Translations under genes and position numbers: made by a program
Shown: positions 35,122 to 45,538 of the stretch, one piece after another
Position numbering within the stretch: position 1 is the stretch's first letter
Layout: the number at the start of each line of letters is the position of its first letter
NCBI GenBank assembly: GCA_946406355.1
Contig: CAMJKI010000002.1
Coordinates: forward strand, 1 to 64,000
Reading direction: 5' to 3'
Source of the DNA: an uncultured Bacteroidales bacterium
Lineage (GTDB): Bacteria > Bacteroidota > Bacteroidia > Bacteroidales > UBA932
DNA: 64,000 bases
Notes under the pieces: generated by a model
What the model was told of the DNA's origin: nothing
The model's input: only the letters and a program-made list of their open reading frames with translations
Database searches by the model: none

Positions 35122-38100
35122 CTAAAACAGAATATTAATATTCACATAAGGAATCTGCGTGGCAAACACAGAGAGCATATACCCTTTGACGGAACCGTTG
35201 GAATCGGCCTTGAAAAATACCGAATAAGGGTTTTTTCGGCCGGTCACGTTGTACACGCCGATTGTGAAAGTGGTGTGAATCCAATTGGTTTTCTTGTGTC
35301 CGGGATCTATATTGAAGGCCAGATCCAGGCGGAAGTAATCCGGTATCCGGTATCCGTTGCGCTCGGAATAAGCCAGCCTGTAGGCTCCGCCCAACTGGTA
35401 TTTACCCACCGGAACCGTTACCGGGCGTCCGGTAGAATAATCCATATTCACCGACACGCTGTATCGGTGCGTAATGGCCCAGTTGGCCACCAACTTTACC
35501 TCGTGCGGTTTGTCGTAGGGAGCATTGTACCAGTCTCCGCCGGAAAGCGTTTCATAACCCCGGTCCTCCATCACTTTATAGCGGGAGCGGGAATAGCAGT
35601 AACTGAGCCAACCCGTGAGTTTTCCGGTGGTCTTTTTTATCATAGCCTCCACACCATAAGCCCTTCCATACACAGGCAGCAAATCATCGGCCAGGTTTTC
35701 ATTCATGGAAAGCGTTGCACCGGGTTTGTAATCCAGGGCATTAGACATCTGCTTATAATAACCTTCCACGGAAAAATCTATTCCACTGCCCATGTGTGTC
35801 CAATATACACCCGCCGCTGCCTGCCAGCCTGTTGTGGGTGCAATGGAAGAATCACTCAATTTCCAAGTATCCATGGGAGAAACCGATGAGGTATTGGAAA
35901 TGAGATGAATATACTGCCGCATGGTATTCAGTCCAGCCTTGAAGGAAAGGTTCGGCTGCGGGGAATAACGGGCACTCAAACGCACTTCCGGCCCCAAGTA
36001 GAACTTGGAAGGATTCAAAAAAAGGAAAGATGACAGGCGTAAGCCGCCTTCAAGGGACAACTTTTCCTGCACTTGCCAGGTATCAGATACATAAAAGGCA
36101 GGCTCTATGGCGAATTCCCGTTGTAAAGAACGGGCCTGAATGCCTGAACGCTCACCATAGGGCAGCATAATGCCGGGCTCCATTGCATATCCTACTACGT
36201 CCAAACCATACTCAAGCAGATGATTATTTAACGGAGCAGCAAAATGACTGCGAAGAAAAGCCTGGCGTATATAGGTATCCAAATCGAATGCACCTTCTTC
36301 CCAGGAATGGATACCGGTACGGTTGCCATACTGGTCATAACCCACCGTTACGGAAAAAGCCTTCCCATCGGCCTCTTTATGACGGAATGCAGCCGATGCA
36401 TTAATATTAGTATAACGGAAAGTAGTGTCGCCATTAAAAGCAAAGCGGTCTGTAGCAAAGTATCCATTCAGTTGCAGACTGTTCTCGCTGTTAAAGTTAT
36501 GGGTTATTCCGGCATTCACATCCGTGAAACCGGCACTTCCGCCACTGTAATAGCTGTCTTTGGGAAGAAGCTTAAGAAGCCAGTCCGAATAAGTTGTCCT
36601 GGCACCTATAATAAAGCTGGTCTTTTTAGAACCCAGGGGTCCTTCCAAATGTAAACGGCTGGTAAGTAATCCAATACCCAAAGAACCTTGTACTTTATCC
36701 GTATTTCCCTCCTTGGACTTGACGGCTAAAACGGAAGAAATCCTGCCTCCATACTGCGCAGGAATGGAACTTTTATAAAGCTCTACATCCTCAATGATAT
36801 CGGGATTAAATGCCGAGAATATACCAAACAAATGCGAAGGATTATAAATGGTATTCCCGTTAAAAAGAATCAGATTCTGGTCCTGTGAACCGCCGCGCAC
36901 ATTAAAACCGCCGGAAGCTTCGCCCACCGTTTTTACACCCGGAAGCGTAAGAACGGCTTTCAAAATATCCCCTTCTCCAAAAGCCGACGGAATTTTATTC
37001 ATGGTTCGGATATTCACTTTTTCCACTCCCATGGTGGTTGTCCGGTGATTGGCCATACTTTGGGCCGATACCACCGAAGCCTTCAGCAGTTCCACTTTAT
37101 CCGGAAGCTCTATATTCAGGGAACCGTCACTGCGTAAATCTACCCTGATATCCATATCCTCCTTGGCTTCGTAACTGAAATGCATCACATTGTCGCCAGA
37201 AGGCAGAATAATGGAATAATAACCATTAGCGTCCGACCGCGCATAAGTAGAAGTCTGGTCATCAAAAATAACGGCTCCATAAAGCGGGTCTCCTGTCTCC
37301 AAATCGCTTACTCTACCACTTACTTTTACTTTTTCGCCGCCTTTTCCACTGCCGACTACATATGTTTTATTTCTATAACTGACGTTAATATTAGTATTCG
37401 AACCTGTATTCTCTGTCTGTTTATCTACATTCGAAAAATAGCCTTCCGGAAGACCCAGTCCTTCCGGCCTTTCATTAACTACAACTACACTGGCCGGCGT
37501 ATCCTTTCCCTTCCAGAAACCCAGTTTATCGGCCAGAATAGAATTATAACTTGAAGAATCATTAAGAATCCTTCTATATGCACTCTTCCCCAGTTTTACA
37601 ACCTTTCCATCAACAATGCCGTAATACTTTTCCTGTTTGGAAAAAAAATTGGTCAACGAGTAGTTATAATCGGGGTCATAATAGCCGATATCCTGGCCAT
37701 TATGGTTCCCGACACGGGATGTAAATACCTTTTTTACTTGTCTGAAAAGAGGAACTTTTCCGTCTTTAACCAGTTCAAAATAACCTTCGGGAGCATCTGA
37801 ATATTCCAAATACTGAAGATTCAGAAACAAATGCTCTCCCATGGTAAAATAGTTTACCCATTCCCTGAACAATACAACGCCGGACACATTCTCCGACACC
37901 TTTACCTGTAATTCCTGTTTGGAAGCGTCAAGGTTTACCAAAACATTTTCATACAGTTTTCCGTTATAGTAAACAGATCCCCTCTGAAACTGCTTTCCTT
38001 CCAAATAATAGGTTCCATTGTATTGATAAGGATACTGAACCGGCAGTTTTCCCCTGTATAAAGTGGAAAGCGGGCCCGCCTCCTGCATATACTGGCTGTT

Positions 38101-38172
38101 TTCAGTCTGCGCAAATAATGATAAACAACCAATAATAGATAATAATATTACTGATACCCATCTGTATTTCAT
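35122..38172 (-). CDS. TonB-dependent receptor with long N-terminal extension
   Basis: 1016 residues from ATG 38172, start of signal peptide MKYRWVSVILLSIIGCLSLFAQ. Residues 25-270 form an unusual extension (LEGKQFQRGSVYYNGKLYEN, QELQVKVSENVSGVVLFREW). A carboxypeptidase-like domain follows (KVSGRVSDLETGDPLYGAVI), then the plug (GVKTVGEASGGFNVRGGSQD, LILFNGNTIYNPSHLFG, IIEDVELYKSSIPAQYGG) and a barrel ending VPYVNINILF. The DUF4249 partner is next. Not SusC-type: there is no SusD and the plug signatures differ. The -7 box ends 4 bases before the ATG. Confidence 0.92.
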   Translation of the reverse strand: MKYRWVSVILLSIIGCLSLFAQTENSQYMQEAGPLSTLYRGKLPVQYPYQYNGTYYLEGKQFQRGSVYYNGKLYENVLVNLDASKQELQVKVSENVSGVVLFREWVNYFTMGEHLFLNLQYLEYSDAPEGYFELVKDGKVPLFRQVKKVFTSRVGNHNGQDIGYYDPDYNYSLTNFFSKQEKYYGIVDGKVVKLGKSAYRRILNDSSSYNSILADKLGFWKGKDTPASVVVVNERPEGLGLPEGYFSNVDKQTENTGSNTNINVSYRNKTYVVGSGKGGEKVKVSGRVSDLETGDPLYGAVIFDDQTSTYARSDANGYYSIILPSGDNVMHFSYEAKEDMDIRVDLRSDGSLNIELPDKVELLKASVVSAQSMANHRTTTMGVEKVNIRTMNKIPSAFGEGDILKAVLTLPGVKTVGEASGGFNVRGGSQDQNLILFNGNTIYNPSHLFGIFSAFNPDIIEDVELYKSSIPAQYGGRISSVLAVKSKEGNTDKVQGSLGIGLLTSRLHLEGPLGSKKTSFIIGARTTYSDWLLKLLPKDSYYSGGSAGFTDVNAGITHNFNSENSLQLNGYFATDRFAFNGDTTFRYTNINASAAFRHKEADGKAFSVTVGYDQYGNRTGIHSWEEGAFDLDTYIRQAFLRSHFAAPLNNHLLEYGLDVVGYAMEPGIMLPYGERSGIQARSLQREFAIEPAFYVSDTWQVQEKLSLEGGLRLSSFLFLNPSKFYLGPEVRLSARYSPQPNLSFKAGLNTMRQYIHLISNTSSVSPMDTWKLSDSSIAPTTGWQAAAGVYWTHMGSGIDFSVEGYYKQMSNALDYKPGATLSMNENLADDLLPVYGRAYGVEAMIKKTTGKLTGWLSYCYSRSRYKVMEDRGYETLSGGDWYNAPYDKPHEVKLVANWAITHRYSVSVNMDYSTGRPVTVPVGKYQLGGAYRLAYSERNGYRIPDYFRLDLAFNIDPGHKKTNWIHTTFTIGVYNVTGRKNPYSVFFKADSNGSVKGYMLSVFATQIPYVNINILF

Positions 38173-38176
38173 GATA

Positions 38177-38184
38177 CAAAAGTA
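38177..38184 (-). promoter_or_regulatory. -7 box of the TonB receptor operon
   Basis: TACTTTTG on the minus strand, 4 bases from the receptor ATG and directly after the U-run of the frdB terminator. Confidence 0.55.
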
Positions 38185-38185
38185 T

Positions 38186-38218
38186 ATAAAAAAAGGTTCC
38201 ACCCAAAGGATGGAACCT
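38186..38218 (-). terminator. Intrinsic terminator of the frdAB operon
   Basis: AGGTTCCA and TGGAACCT (8 bp, 9-base loop) are followed on the minus strand by seven or more T. It lies 22 bases after the frdB stop. Confidence 0.75.
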
Positions 38219-38239
38219 AATTTTAAAAGAAATTTAATA

Positions 38240-38983
38240 TTACTCGCTGAAACGGGCTTTCAGATATTCGCGGTTCAGGCGGGCAATATGGTCGATGGTA
38301 ACATGCTTGGGGCACTCCATCTCGCAAGCGCGGGTGTTGGTGCAGTTACCAAAGCCCAGTTCGTCCATCTTGGCCACCATGGCACGGGCGCGGCGGGCAG
38401 CTTCCGGCTTACCCTGAGGCAGCAGCGCCAGGGAACTTACACGGGCAGCCACAAACAGCATGGCCGATCCATTCTTACAGGTAGCCACACAGGCACCGCA
38501 ACCTACGCAGGCGGCTGCATCCATGGACAGTTCGGCATCGTCGTGCGGAATCAGCTGAGTATTACCGTCCTGGGCACTGCCGGCACGTACGGTGATAAAA
38601 CCGCCGGCCTGCATTATCTTGTCGAAGGCACTACGGTCTACCACCAGATCCTTGATGACAGGGAAAGCGCCGCTGCGCCAAGGCTCCACGGTAATGGTTG
38701 CACCGGGTTTGAAGTGACGCATGAACAGCTGGCAGGTAGTAACCTGGTCGTCCGGACCATGAGCGCGACCGTCAATATACAGCGAGCAGGCACCGCAGAT
38801 GCCCTCACGGCAGTCGTGGTCGAAGGCAATGGGTTCCACACCCTTGCGAATGAGCTGATCATTAAGGATATCCAGCATTTCGAGGAACGATGCATCTTCC
38901 TCCACATCCGTAACGTGGTAGGTCTCGAAATGGCCTTTTGCTTTAGCGTTCTTCTGACGCCATACTTTCACATTATATTCCAT
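38240..38983 (-). CDS. frdB: Fumarate reductase/succinate dehydrogenase iron-sulfur subunit
   Basis: 247 residues; passes electrons between the membrane cytochrome and the FAD subunit. Cysteine clusters mark three centres: [16 protein letters not shown] with TTCQLFM for 2Fe-2[12 protein letters not shown], and [14 protein letters not shown] for the 4Fe-4S and 3Fe-4S sites. It starts 8 bases after frdA. In Bacteroidales the complex mostly runs as fumarate reductase in anaerobic growth; sequence alone does not tell direction. The symbol sdhB would be equally valid. Confidence 0.95.
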   Translation of the reverse strand: MEYNVKVWRQKNAKAKGHFETYHVTDVEEDASFLEMLDILNDQLIRKGVEPIAFDHDCREGICGACSLYIDGRAHGPDDQVTTCQLFMRHFKPGATITVEPWRSGAFPVIKDLVVDRSAFDKIMQAGGFITVRAGSAQDGNTQLIPHDDAELSMDAAACVGCGACVATCKNGSAMLFVAARVSSLALLPQGKPEAARRARAMVAKMDELGFGNCTNTRACEMECPKHVTIDHIARLNREYLKARFSE

Positions 38984-38991
38984 AATCGGGA

Positions 38992-40941
38992 TTAGTCTTT
39001 ATAGTTACGGGTTGCTATCTTAATATTCTCATACTTAAGCGGTTCCTTGTGCAGTTCAGGCTCCTTGCCCTCACCCTTGTATTCCCAGGCGCCCACATAC
39101 ATGAAGTTTTCGTCGTCACGCTTGGTTTCGCCTTCCTCGGTTTGCATCTCCTCGCGGAAATGGCCGCCGCAGGATTCCTTGCGGTTAAGGGCGTCGCGGG
39201 CCATCAGTTCACCAATATCAAAGAAATCTGCCAAACGCAGGGCTTTCTCCAGTTCCTGGTTGAATTCCTCATTGGTACCGGGCACACGCACGGTTTTCCA
39301 GAATTCTTCGCGCAGGGCTTTGATTTCTTCAATACCCTTCTTAAGACCTGCCTCGTTACGGGCCATACCCACATACTCCCACATAATGTGGCCGAGTTTC
39401 TTGTGCAGGCTGTCCACGGTTTCCGTTCCCTTTACGGCAAAGAGTTTGGTAATACGCTCCTTCACTGCTTTTTCGGCCTCTTCAAATTCGGGAGCATTAG
39501 TGTCCGTCTTAGGCTCGGCAAACTTATGCGAAAGGTAATCGCCAATGGTGTAAGGCAGAATGAAATAGCCGTCGGCCAGACCCTGCATGAGGGCCGATGC
39601 GCCCAGACGGTTTCCGCCGTGGTCGGAGAAGTTGGCTTCGCCGATGGCGTACAGGCCAGGGATGGTGGTCTGCAGGTCGTAGTCTACCCAGAGGCCGCCC
39701 ATGGTGTAGTGGATGGCCGGATAAATCATCATCGGCTCTTCCCAAGGAGAAGAAGAAGTGATCTTCTCATACATGTCGAAGAGGTTGCCGTAGCGCTCCT
39801 GCACCCGCTGGTGACCCAGACGCTTGATGGCATCGGCAAAGTCCAGGAACACGGCCAGACCCGTTTCGTTTACGCCGAAGCCTGCATCGCAGCGCTCCTT
39901 GGCGGCACGGGAAGCCACGTCACGGGGAACCAGGTTGCCGAAGGCCGGATAACGGCGCTCCAGATAGTAATCACGATCCTCATCCGGAATCTGGGAAGGT
40001 TTTATTTCGTGCTTGCGCAACTTCATCACATCCTCCATCTTCTTGGGCACCCAGATGCGGCCGTCGTTACGCAGACTCTCAGACATCAGCGTAAGTTTGC
40101 ACTGCTGGTCTCCGTGAACCGGAATACAGGTGGGGTGAATCTGGGCAAAGCAGGGATTGGCAAAGAAAGCGCCCTTGCGGTAGGCCTGCATGGCGGCCGA
40201 TCCGTTGGAATTCATGGCGTTGGTAGAAAGGAAATAGGTATTTCCATAACCGCCGGTAGCCAGAACCACGGCATGGGCGCCGAAGCGCTCAATTTCACCG
40301 GTTACCAGGTTACGGGCAATGATACCCTTGGCCTGACCGTTGATGATAACCAGATCCAGCATCTCGTGCCGGGGATAGCTCTTTACGGTGCCGGCGGCAA
40401 TTTCCTTGTTCAGGGAAGCGTATGCACCCAGCAGCAGCTGCTGACCGGTTTGTCCGCGGGCATAGAAAGTACGGCTTACCTGCACACCGCCGAAGGAACG
40501 GTTGGCCAGATAGCCGCCGTATTCACGGGCAAAAGGAACGCCCTGTGCCACACACTGGTCGATGATGGCGGCACTAACCTCGGCCAGACGATAAACGTTG
40601 GCTTCGCGGGAACGATAGTCACCACCTTTGATGGTGTCGTAGAACAGACGGTAGATGGAGTCGTTGTCGTTCTGATAGTTCTTGGCAGCATTGATACCAC
40701 CCTGGGCGGCGATGGAATGCGCCCGGCGGGGAGAGTCGCTGATGCAGAAAATCTTGACGTTATATCCCAGCTCGCCCAGAGAGGCAGCTGCGGAAGCTCC
40801 GCCAAGACCGGTACCTACCACAATCACTTCCAGTTTCCGCTTGTTGTTGGGAGAAACAATCCGGATTTCGGCTTTACGCTTGGACCATTTTTCGGCAAGA
40901 GGTCCTTCCGGAATCTTGGAAATAAGTTTAGAATCGGCCAT
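38992..40941 (-). CDS. frdA: Fumarate reductase/succinate dehydrogenase flavoprotein subunit
   Basis: 649 residues. The N-terminal FAD fold is [21 protein letters not shown]; the FAD-linking His lies in [20 protein letters not shown]. Active-site motifs include [33 protein letters not shown] and [20 protein letters not shown], then [21 protein letters not shown]. The long form without a short anchor tail matches the group with a single cytochrome b subunit. That subunit (frdC), usually just upstream, is missing: ruvB comes next. A TATTTTTG box lies 28 bases upstream. Confidence 0.96.
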   Translation of the reverse strand: MADSKLISKIPEGPLAEKWSKRKAEIRIVSPNNKRKLEVIVVGTGLGGASAAASLGELGYNVKIFCISDSPRRAHSIAAQGGINAAKNYQNDNDSIYRLFYDTIKGGDYRSREANVYRLAEVSAAIIDQCVAQGVPFAREYGGYLANRSFGGVQVSRTFYARGQTGQQLLLGAYASLNKEIAAGTVKSYPRHEMLDLVIINGQAKGIIARNLVTGEIERFGAHAVVLATGGYGNTYFLSTNAMNSNGSAAMQAYRKGAFFANPCFAQIHPTCIPVHGDQQCKLTLMSESLRNDGRIWVPKKMEDVMKLRKHEIKPSQIPDEDRDYYLERRYPAFGNLVPRDVASRAAKERCDAGFGVNETGLAVFLDFADAIKRLGHQRVQERYGNLFDMYEKITSSSPWEEPMMIYPAIHYTMGGLWVDYDLQTTIPGLYAIGEANFSDHGGNRLGASALMQGLADGYFILPYTIGDYLSHKFAEPKTDTNAPEFEEAEKAVKERITKLFAVKGTETVDSLHKKLGHIMWEYVGMARNEAGLKKGIEEIKALREEFWKTVRVPGTNEEFNQELEKALRLADFFDIGELMARDALNRKESCGGHFREEMQTEEGETKRDDENFMYVGAWEYKGEGKEPELHKEPLKYENIKIATRNYKD

Positions 40942-40969
40942 ATAATTAATAAATTGTGTTTCTATTTGA

Positions 40970-40977
40970 CAAAAATA
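40970..40977 (-). promoter_or_regulatory. frdA -7 promoter box
   Basis: TATTTTTG on the minus strand, 28 bases before the frdA ATG, shows that frdAB starts its own transcript without an upstream frdC. Confidence 0.5.
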
Positions 40978-41019
40978 AGCATTTTTCGTGAATAAATTAT
41001 GAAAAATGAGGACTATTCC

Positions 41020-42057
41020 TTAAAATAGCGTATTGTCTTCGGGATTATACTTACGCTGCACAAGATAGGATTCCAGTCCCAAATGCTTATATGCCAGTTC
41101 GGTTGCCACCCGGCCCCGTTGCGTACGGATTATAAATCCTTCCTTTATGAGGAAAGGTTCATACACCTCTTCCAGGGTTCCACTGTCTTCACTTACAGAA
41201 GTAGCCAGCGTGCCGATGCCCACCGGACCTCCCTTGAAGTTGACGATGAGCGTCCTGAGTATCTTATTGTCTATACCGTCCAGTCCCCGCTTGTCTATCT
41301 TGAGTTTGTTAAGGGCAAAACGCGTGATTTCCAGGTTGATGCGTCCGTCTCCCAGCACCTGGGCAAAATCCCGTACCCGCCTTAGCAGCGCATTGGCTAT
41401 ACGCGCAGTACCCCTGCTCCTGAGAGCAATTTCCATAGCCGCATCCTCATCAATATCCAAAGCCAGTATCTTGGCACTGCGTATTACAATATTCTTCAAA
41501 TCGTTAACATCGTAATACTCCAAGGCACAGGTAATTCCAAAACGGGCCCTGAGCGGGGCAGTTAATAATCCGCTACGGGTAGTTGCACCCACCAGGGTAA
41601 AGGGATTCAAGGCAATTCTCACCGACCTGGCTCCCGGCCCCTTGTCTATCATGATATCTATCACATAGTCCTCCATGGCCGAGTACAGGTACTCTTCCAC
41701 TTCCGGAGAAAGCCGATGGATTTCGTCTATAAAAAGAACGTCTCCCGTTTCCAGCGAGGTGAGCAGTCCGGCCAGATCGCCCGGTTTATCCAGCACCGGC
41801 CCGGAAGTCACCTTCATTTTTACCCCCATCTCGTTGGCAATAATATGAGCCAGGGTGGTTTTACCCAGTCCGGGAGGCCCGTGGAACAGCACATGATCCA
41901 AAGCTTCCTTCCTGAGTTTGGCGGCCTTAATATATATCCTCAGGTTGGATACAATTTCACTCTGTCCGGTGAAGTCGTCCAGTTCCTGCGGCCTTATTAT
42001 TCCGTCAAATTCACTATCTTTGCGGTCTACTGTGCTATGTGGGTCGAATTCGTTCAT
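41020..42057 (-). CDS. ruvB: Holliday junction branch migration ATPase RuvB
   Basis: 345 residues; hexameric motor that drives branch migration with RuvA. The N-terminal [11 protein letters not shown], Walker [18 protein letters not shown], Walker [21 protein letters not shown], sensor [20 protein letters not shown] and the C-terminal winged helix [20 protein letters not shown] are all present. It stands apart from ruvA (24 kb away). A TATATTTG box lies 24 bases upstream in the AT-rich gap shared with mfd. Confidence 0.97.
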   Translation of the reverse strand: MNEFDPHSTVDRKDSEFDGIIRPQELDDFTGQSEIVSNLRIYIKAAKLRKEALDHVLFHGPPGLGKTTLAHIIANEMGVKMKVTSGPVLDKPGDLAGLLTSLETGDVLFIDEIHRLSPEVEEYLYSAMEDYVIDIMIDKGPGARSVRIALNPFTLVGATTRSGLLTAPLRARFGITCALEYYDVNDLKNIVIRSAKILALDIDEDAAMEIALRSRGTARIANALLRRVRDFAQVLGDGRINLEITRFALNKLKIDKRGLDGIDNKILRTLIVNFKGGPVGIGTLATSVSEDSGTLEEVYEPFLIKEGFIIRTQRGRVATELAYKHLGLESYLVQRKYNPEDNTLF

Positions 42058-42081
42058 AAAATCAGCGATTCAATTCAAGTA

Positions 42082-42089
42082 CAAATATA
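42082..42089 (-). promoter_or_regulatory. ruvB -7 promoter box
   Basis: TATATTTG on the minus strand, 24 bases before the ruvB ATG, at the left edge of the candidate origin. Confidence 0.5.
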
Positions 42090-42325
42090 GTCTTTTTATT
42101 TTTAAGATTGTTGTTTTTAATAATACGGTTAATAAGTTGATAACTTATATTAATTAATTGAAAATCTTTTAATTATATATAGTAAAAGTTTGTTGAAAAC
42201 ATAGAAATTCCGGGTTGATAAACTATGAATAACCGGTCAGGCTAAAACTGTTCTAATTATCAACACACTTATAAACAGGGTTATCAACAGGTTATCAACC
42301 GGCAAAAATGGGAAAATGTTGATAA
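42090..42325. other. oriC: Candidate chromosomal replication origin (DnaA-box cluster with AT-rich tract)
   Basis: Six copies of TTATCAAC on either strand fall within 190 bp: minus 42143-42136 and 42221-42214; plus 42257-42264, 42281-42288 and 42292-42299; minus 42325-42318. Three extend to TTATCAACA, one base from the E. coli DnaA box TTATCCACA. About 100 bp of nearly pure A/T (42090-42190) lies beside them like an unwinding element. The flanking genes ruvB and mfd point away from it, as do the runs of genes beyond (32.4-42.1 kb left, 42.3-52.8 kb right). dnaA is not in the window. Function is inferred. Confidence 0.65.
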
Positions 42326-45300
42326 GTGAAAAATCAACTGAACTGCTAAGGAAGCAAATCCAATCATCGGAGGAATGCTTCTGCAGCGGGCTTTTTTTAT
42401 CGGCCCGCTGGTTTGTGTTTTCCCAGATTGCCAGGGATAATATCCATCTGGTAGTGCTTCCTACCAGGGAAACAGCGGAATATTGCGCTGCCGATTTATA
42501 TAATCTGATAGAAGGGGACCGTATTTTCTTCCTGCCCGAGTCGGGAAAAGGCGTGGAAAGAAGCAATTACAAGTCTTCCCTGGGCGTGCAGCGTACCGCC
42601 GCCATAGGAAAGTTGCTTCAGAAGCAGGAAGATTTATTGGTATTGGTAACTTATCCGTCGGCCCTGGAAGAATACGTTCCGGCTCCGGAAGCACTTAAGG
42701 ATGCTTTATTTACCATCAGGCCCGGAGACCGGCTTCCCTACGCAGAACTTACGGAAAAACTCATTACGGAAAACTTCGAGAAGGTAGATTTTGTTTCCAT
42801 ACCCGGGCAGTTTTCCGTGCGGGGTGCCGTAATAGATATCTTCTCCTATTCAACGGATAAACCCTATCGGCTTTCCTTCTTCGGCAACGAAGTAGAAAAG
42901 ATCCATCTCTTCGACTGCAATACCCAGCTTTCCATAGAAACGGTGGAGCAGGCCGATATTTATCCGGACATTGCATCCAGGGAAACAACTGAAACAGAAG
43001 GAGTAAGCCTGGTAAGCCTTTTACCGGCCAATACGCTGGTGTGGCTGGATTCATCGGATATGTATAAGGGGAGCGCCTTCTTTGACGAACTGCTTTCCAG
43101 AAGGCATGTGTATCTGGATATACCCTTAAACAAAGCCGATGTAAAAGCCGTTCCCTTTTCCATAGCGCCGCAACCCGTTTTCAACAAAAACTTCGAACTC
43201 CTCATTTCCGACATTAAGGAAAAAAAGGAGGATAATTACCAGGTTTTCATTTACGGGGAAAAGGAAAGCCAGCTGGAGCGTCTCCGTTCCATCATGCTGC
43301 AGGACCAGCATGCCCTGATACCGGAGTTCGTAAAGGGAAAGAATATTCATTCCGGCTTTATAGACAAAGACAGCAAAATCTGCTGCTATACCGACCATGA
43401 GATATTCGACCGTTTCCACCGGGTTAGGATGCGCCGTACGGTGGATAAGTCGGAACAACTCACTTTGAATGAGCTGAGCGCCTTTAATTTAGGTGATTAC
43501 ATTGTACATATCGATCATGGTATAGGAGTTTTCGGCGGCCTGGTTAAAATGAAGGACGACCATGGCCGGGTGCACGAGGTTGTTAAGCTGATGTATAACG
43601 GCGGAGACGTAGTGTTTGTTTCCGTCCATTCCCTGCATAAAATTTCCCGCTTCCGTTCCAAGGACGGCGAGCAGCCCCGCATCAACAAGTTGGGATCCAA
43701 GACCTGGGGTGCCATGAAGACGGCAGCCAAGTCCCGGATGAAGGATATAGCCAAGGATCTCATACAATTATATGCCCGCCGACGCGCATCCAAAGGCTTT
43801 GCTTTCTCGGCCGATACCTACCTGCAGGAAGAGCTGGAATCGTCCTTTATGTACGAGGATACGCCCGATCAGGAAAAGGCCACCAGGGCGGTAAAGCAGG
43901 ATATGGAAGATACCTGCCCCATGGACCGGCTCATTTGCGGCGATGTGGGCTTCGGTAAAACGGAAGTGGCCATCCGGGCCGCTTTCAAGGCCGTTTCCGA
44001 TTCCAAGCAGGTGGCAGTACTGGTACCTACCACCATCCTTTCCCTGCAACATTACGAAACCTTCAAGTCCCGCCTGCAGAATTTTCCCTGCACCGTAGAA
44101 TATGTAAGCCGATTAAAGACGGCCAAACAGATTACCGACATCAAGAAACGCCTGAAGGAAGGGAGTATAGACATCCTCATCGGCACGCATAAAATTCTGG
44201 GCGCCGGCTTTGAATTCAAAGATCTGGGACTTCTGGTCATTGACGAAGAGCAGAAATTCGGCGTATCGGCCAAGGAAAAACTGCGGCAGATGAAAAATGC
44301 CGTGGATACCCTTACCCTTACAGCTACCCCCATTCCCCGTACCCTGCAGTTCTCCTTGTTGGGAGCACGGGATCTATCAATTATTAATACACCTCCGCCC
44401 AACCGTATTCCCATCCAGACCGAGATTATCCTTTTCAACGAAGAGGAAATCAAGAGCATCATCAGTTATGAACTCAACCGGGGCGGACAAATCTTCTTCC
44501 TGCACAACAAAGTGGAGGAACTGCCTGCCATTCACGACATTCTGCACCGTCTGGTGCCGGATATGAAAATATGCATAGCCCACGGGCAAATGGAGTCACA
44601 CGACCTGGAAGACCGGATGCTGGCCTTCATGCGGGGCGACTACGACTTGCTGCTGTGCACCACCATCATCGAAAACGGCCTGGATATTCCCAACGCCAAC
44701 ACCATCCTGGTGAACCAGGCCCAGAATATCGGGCTCAGCGACCTGCATCAGCTCAGGGGCCGGGTGGGCCGCTCCAACAAGAAAGCCTTCTGCTACCTGA
44801 TAGTGCCGCCGCTGGCCAGTATTACCGACGATGCCCGCCGCAGGCTCCGCGCCATTGAAGAATTCTCCGACTTGGGAAGCGGCTTCAACATTGCCATGCA
44901 GGACCTGGATATCCGGGGCGCCGGCAACCTCCTGGGCGCCGAGCAAAGCGGTTTCATTGCCGATATGGGCTACGAAACCTATCAGAAGATTCTGTCCGAA
45001 GCCATGGAGGAACTGGGCGTGGAAACCGGTATCAGCGTAAGAAAGAACGAAGAACTGTATGTGGAAGACTGCACCCTGGAAACCGACCAGCCGGCCCATA
45101 TACCCGACGATTATATAGACATAACGGCCGAAAAGATAAGGATCTACAAGCAGCTGGATGCCCTCACCGACGACCGCGAGATAGACCGCCTGGGCAAGCA
45201 GCTGGCCGACCGTTTCGGCCCGCTTCCCAAAGAGGTGGAAAACCTGCTCTATGTGGTTAAAATAAGGAATTTGGGCGTAAAGATGGGATTCGAGAAGATT

Positions 45301-45510
45301 ATCATCAAGAACGGCATGCAAATCATGTTCTTCGTTTCCAATCCCATGTCGGCCTACTACCGTTCCAGCCAGTTCGAAAAGATCCTCAAAAAGGTGGCGG
45401 ACAATCCGTCCATGTACAAGTTCAACCAGGACGGCGGCAAACTCCGCACGGTATCCCGTGGCATTACCAGCCTGGAAGGAGCCCTCTACATTTTGAAAAA
45501 ACTGCAATAA
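42316..45510 (+). CDS. mfd: Transcription-repair coupling factor Mfd
   Basis: 1064 residues; removes RNA polymerase stalled at DNA damage and recruits UvrA. The N-terminal UvrB-like part includes GQFSVRGAVIDIFSYSTDKP. The RNA-polymerase-interacting CarD-like domain is FNLGDYIVHIDHGIGVFGGL. The helicase has ICGDVGFGKTEVAIRAAFKA (Walker A), VIDEEQKFGV, TLTATPIPRTL, the TRG motif region ENGLDIPNANTILVNQAQNI and LRGRVGRSNKKAFCYL. The first codons overlap the last DnaA-like box of the preceding gap (42317-42325). Somewhat shorter than the 1148-residue E. coli protein, as is usual in the phylum. Confidence 0.96.
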   Translation: MLISEKSTELLRKQIQSSEECFCSGLFLSARWFVFSQIARDNIHLVVLPTRETAEYCAADLYNLIEGDRIFFLPESGKGVERSNYKSSLGVQRTAAIGKLLQKQEDLLVLVTYPSALEEYVPAPEALKDALFTIRPGDRLPYAELTEKLITENFEKVDFVSIPGQFSVRGAVIDIFSYSTDKPYRLSFFGNEVEKIHLFDCNTQLSIETVEQADIYPDIASRETTETEGVSLVSLLPANTLVWLDSSDMYKGSAFFDELLSRRHVYLDIPLNKADVKAVPFSIAPQPVFNKNFELLISDIKEKKEDNYQVFIYGEKESQLERLRSIMLQDQHALIPEFVKGKNIHSGFIDKDSKICCYTDHEIFDRFHRVRMRRTVDKSEQLTLNELSAFNLGDYIVHIDHGIGVFGGLVKMKDDHGRVHEVVKLMYNGGDVVFVSVHSLHKISRFRSKDGEQPRINKLGSKTWGAMKTAAKSRMKDIAKDLIQLYARRRASKGFAFSADTYLQEELESSFMYEDTPDQEKATRAVKQDMEDTCPMDRLICGDVGFGKTEVAIRAAFKAVSDSKQVAVLVPTTILSLQHYETFKSRLQNFPCTVEYVSRLKTAKQITDIKKRLKEGSIDILIGTHKILGAGFEFKDLGLLVIDEEQKFGVSAKEKLRQMKNAVDTLTLTATPIPRTLQFSLLGARDLSIINTPPPNRIPIQTEIILFNEEEIKSIISYELNRGGQIFFLHNKVEELPAIHDILHRLVPDMKICIAHGQMESHDLEDRMLAFMRGDYDLLLCTTIIENGLDIPNANTILVNQAQNIGLSDLHQLRGRVGRSNKKAFCYLIVPPLASITDDARRRLRAIEEFSDLGSGFNIAMQDLDIRGAGNLLGAEQSGFIADMGYETYQKILSEAMEELGVETGISVRKNEELYVEDCTLETDQPAHIPDDYIDITAEKIRIYKQLDALTDDREIDRLGKQLADRFGPLPKEVENLLYVVKIRNLGVKMGFEKIIIKNGMQIMFFVSNPMSAYYRSSQFEKILKKVADNPSMYKFNQDGGKLRTVSRGITSLEGALYILKKLQ

Positions 45511-45514
45511 TAGT

Positions 45515-45522
45515 TAAATTTG
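45515..45522 (+). promoter_or_regulatory. coaX promoter
   Basis: TAAATTTG with TTTG at 45492-45495 exactly 19 bases upstream, the standard -33/-7 spacing. The -33 element lies inside the mfd coding end; the box ends 16 bases before the coaX ATG. Confidence 0.65.
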
Positions 45523-45538
45523 CAGGTTACCATAAACT

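Noticed and set aside
39049-40995. 648-residue plus-strand open frame opposite frdA
   Set aside because: Shadow of frdA, which has all catalytic motifs.
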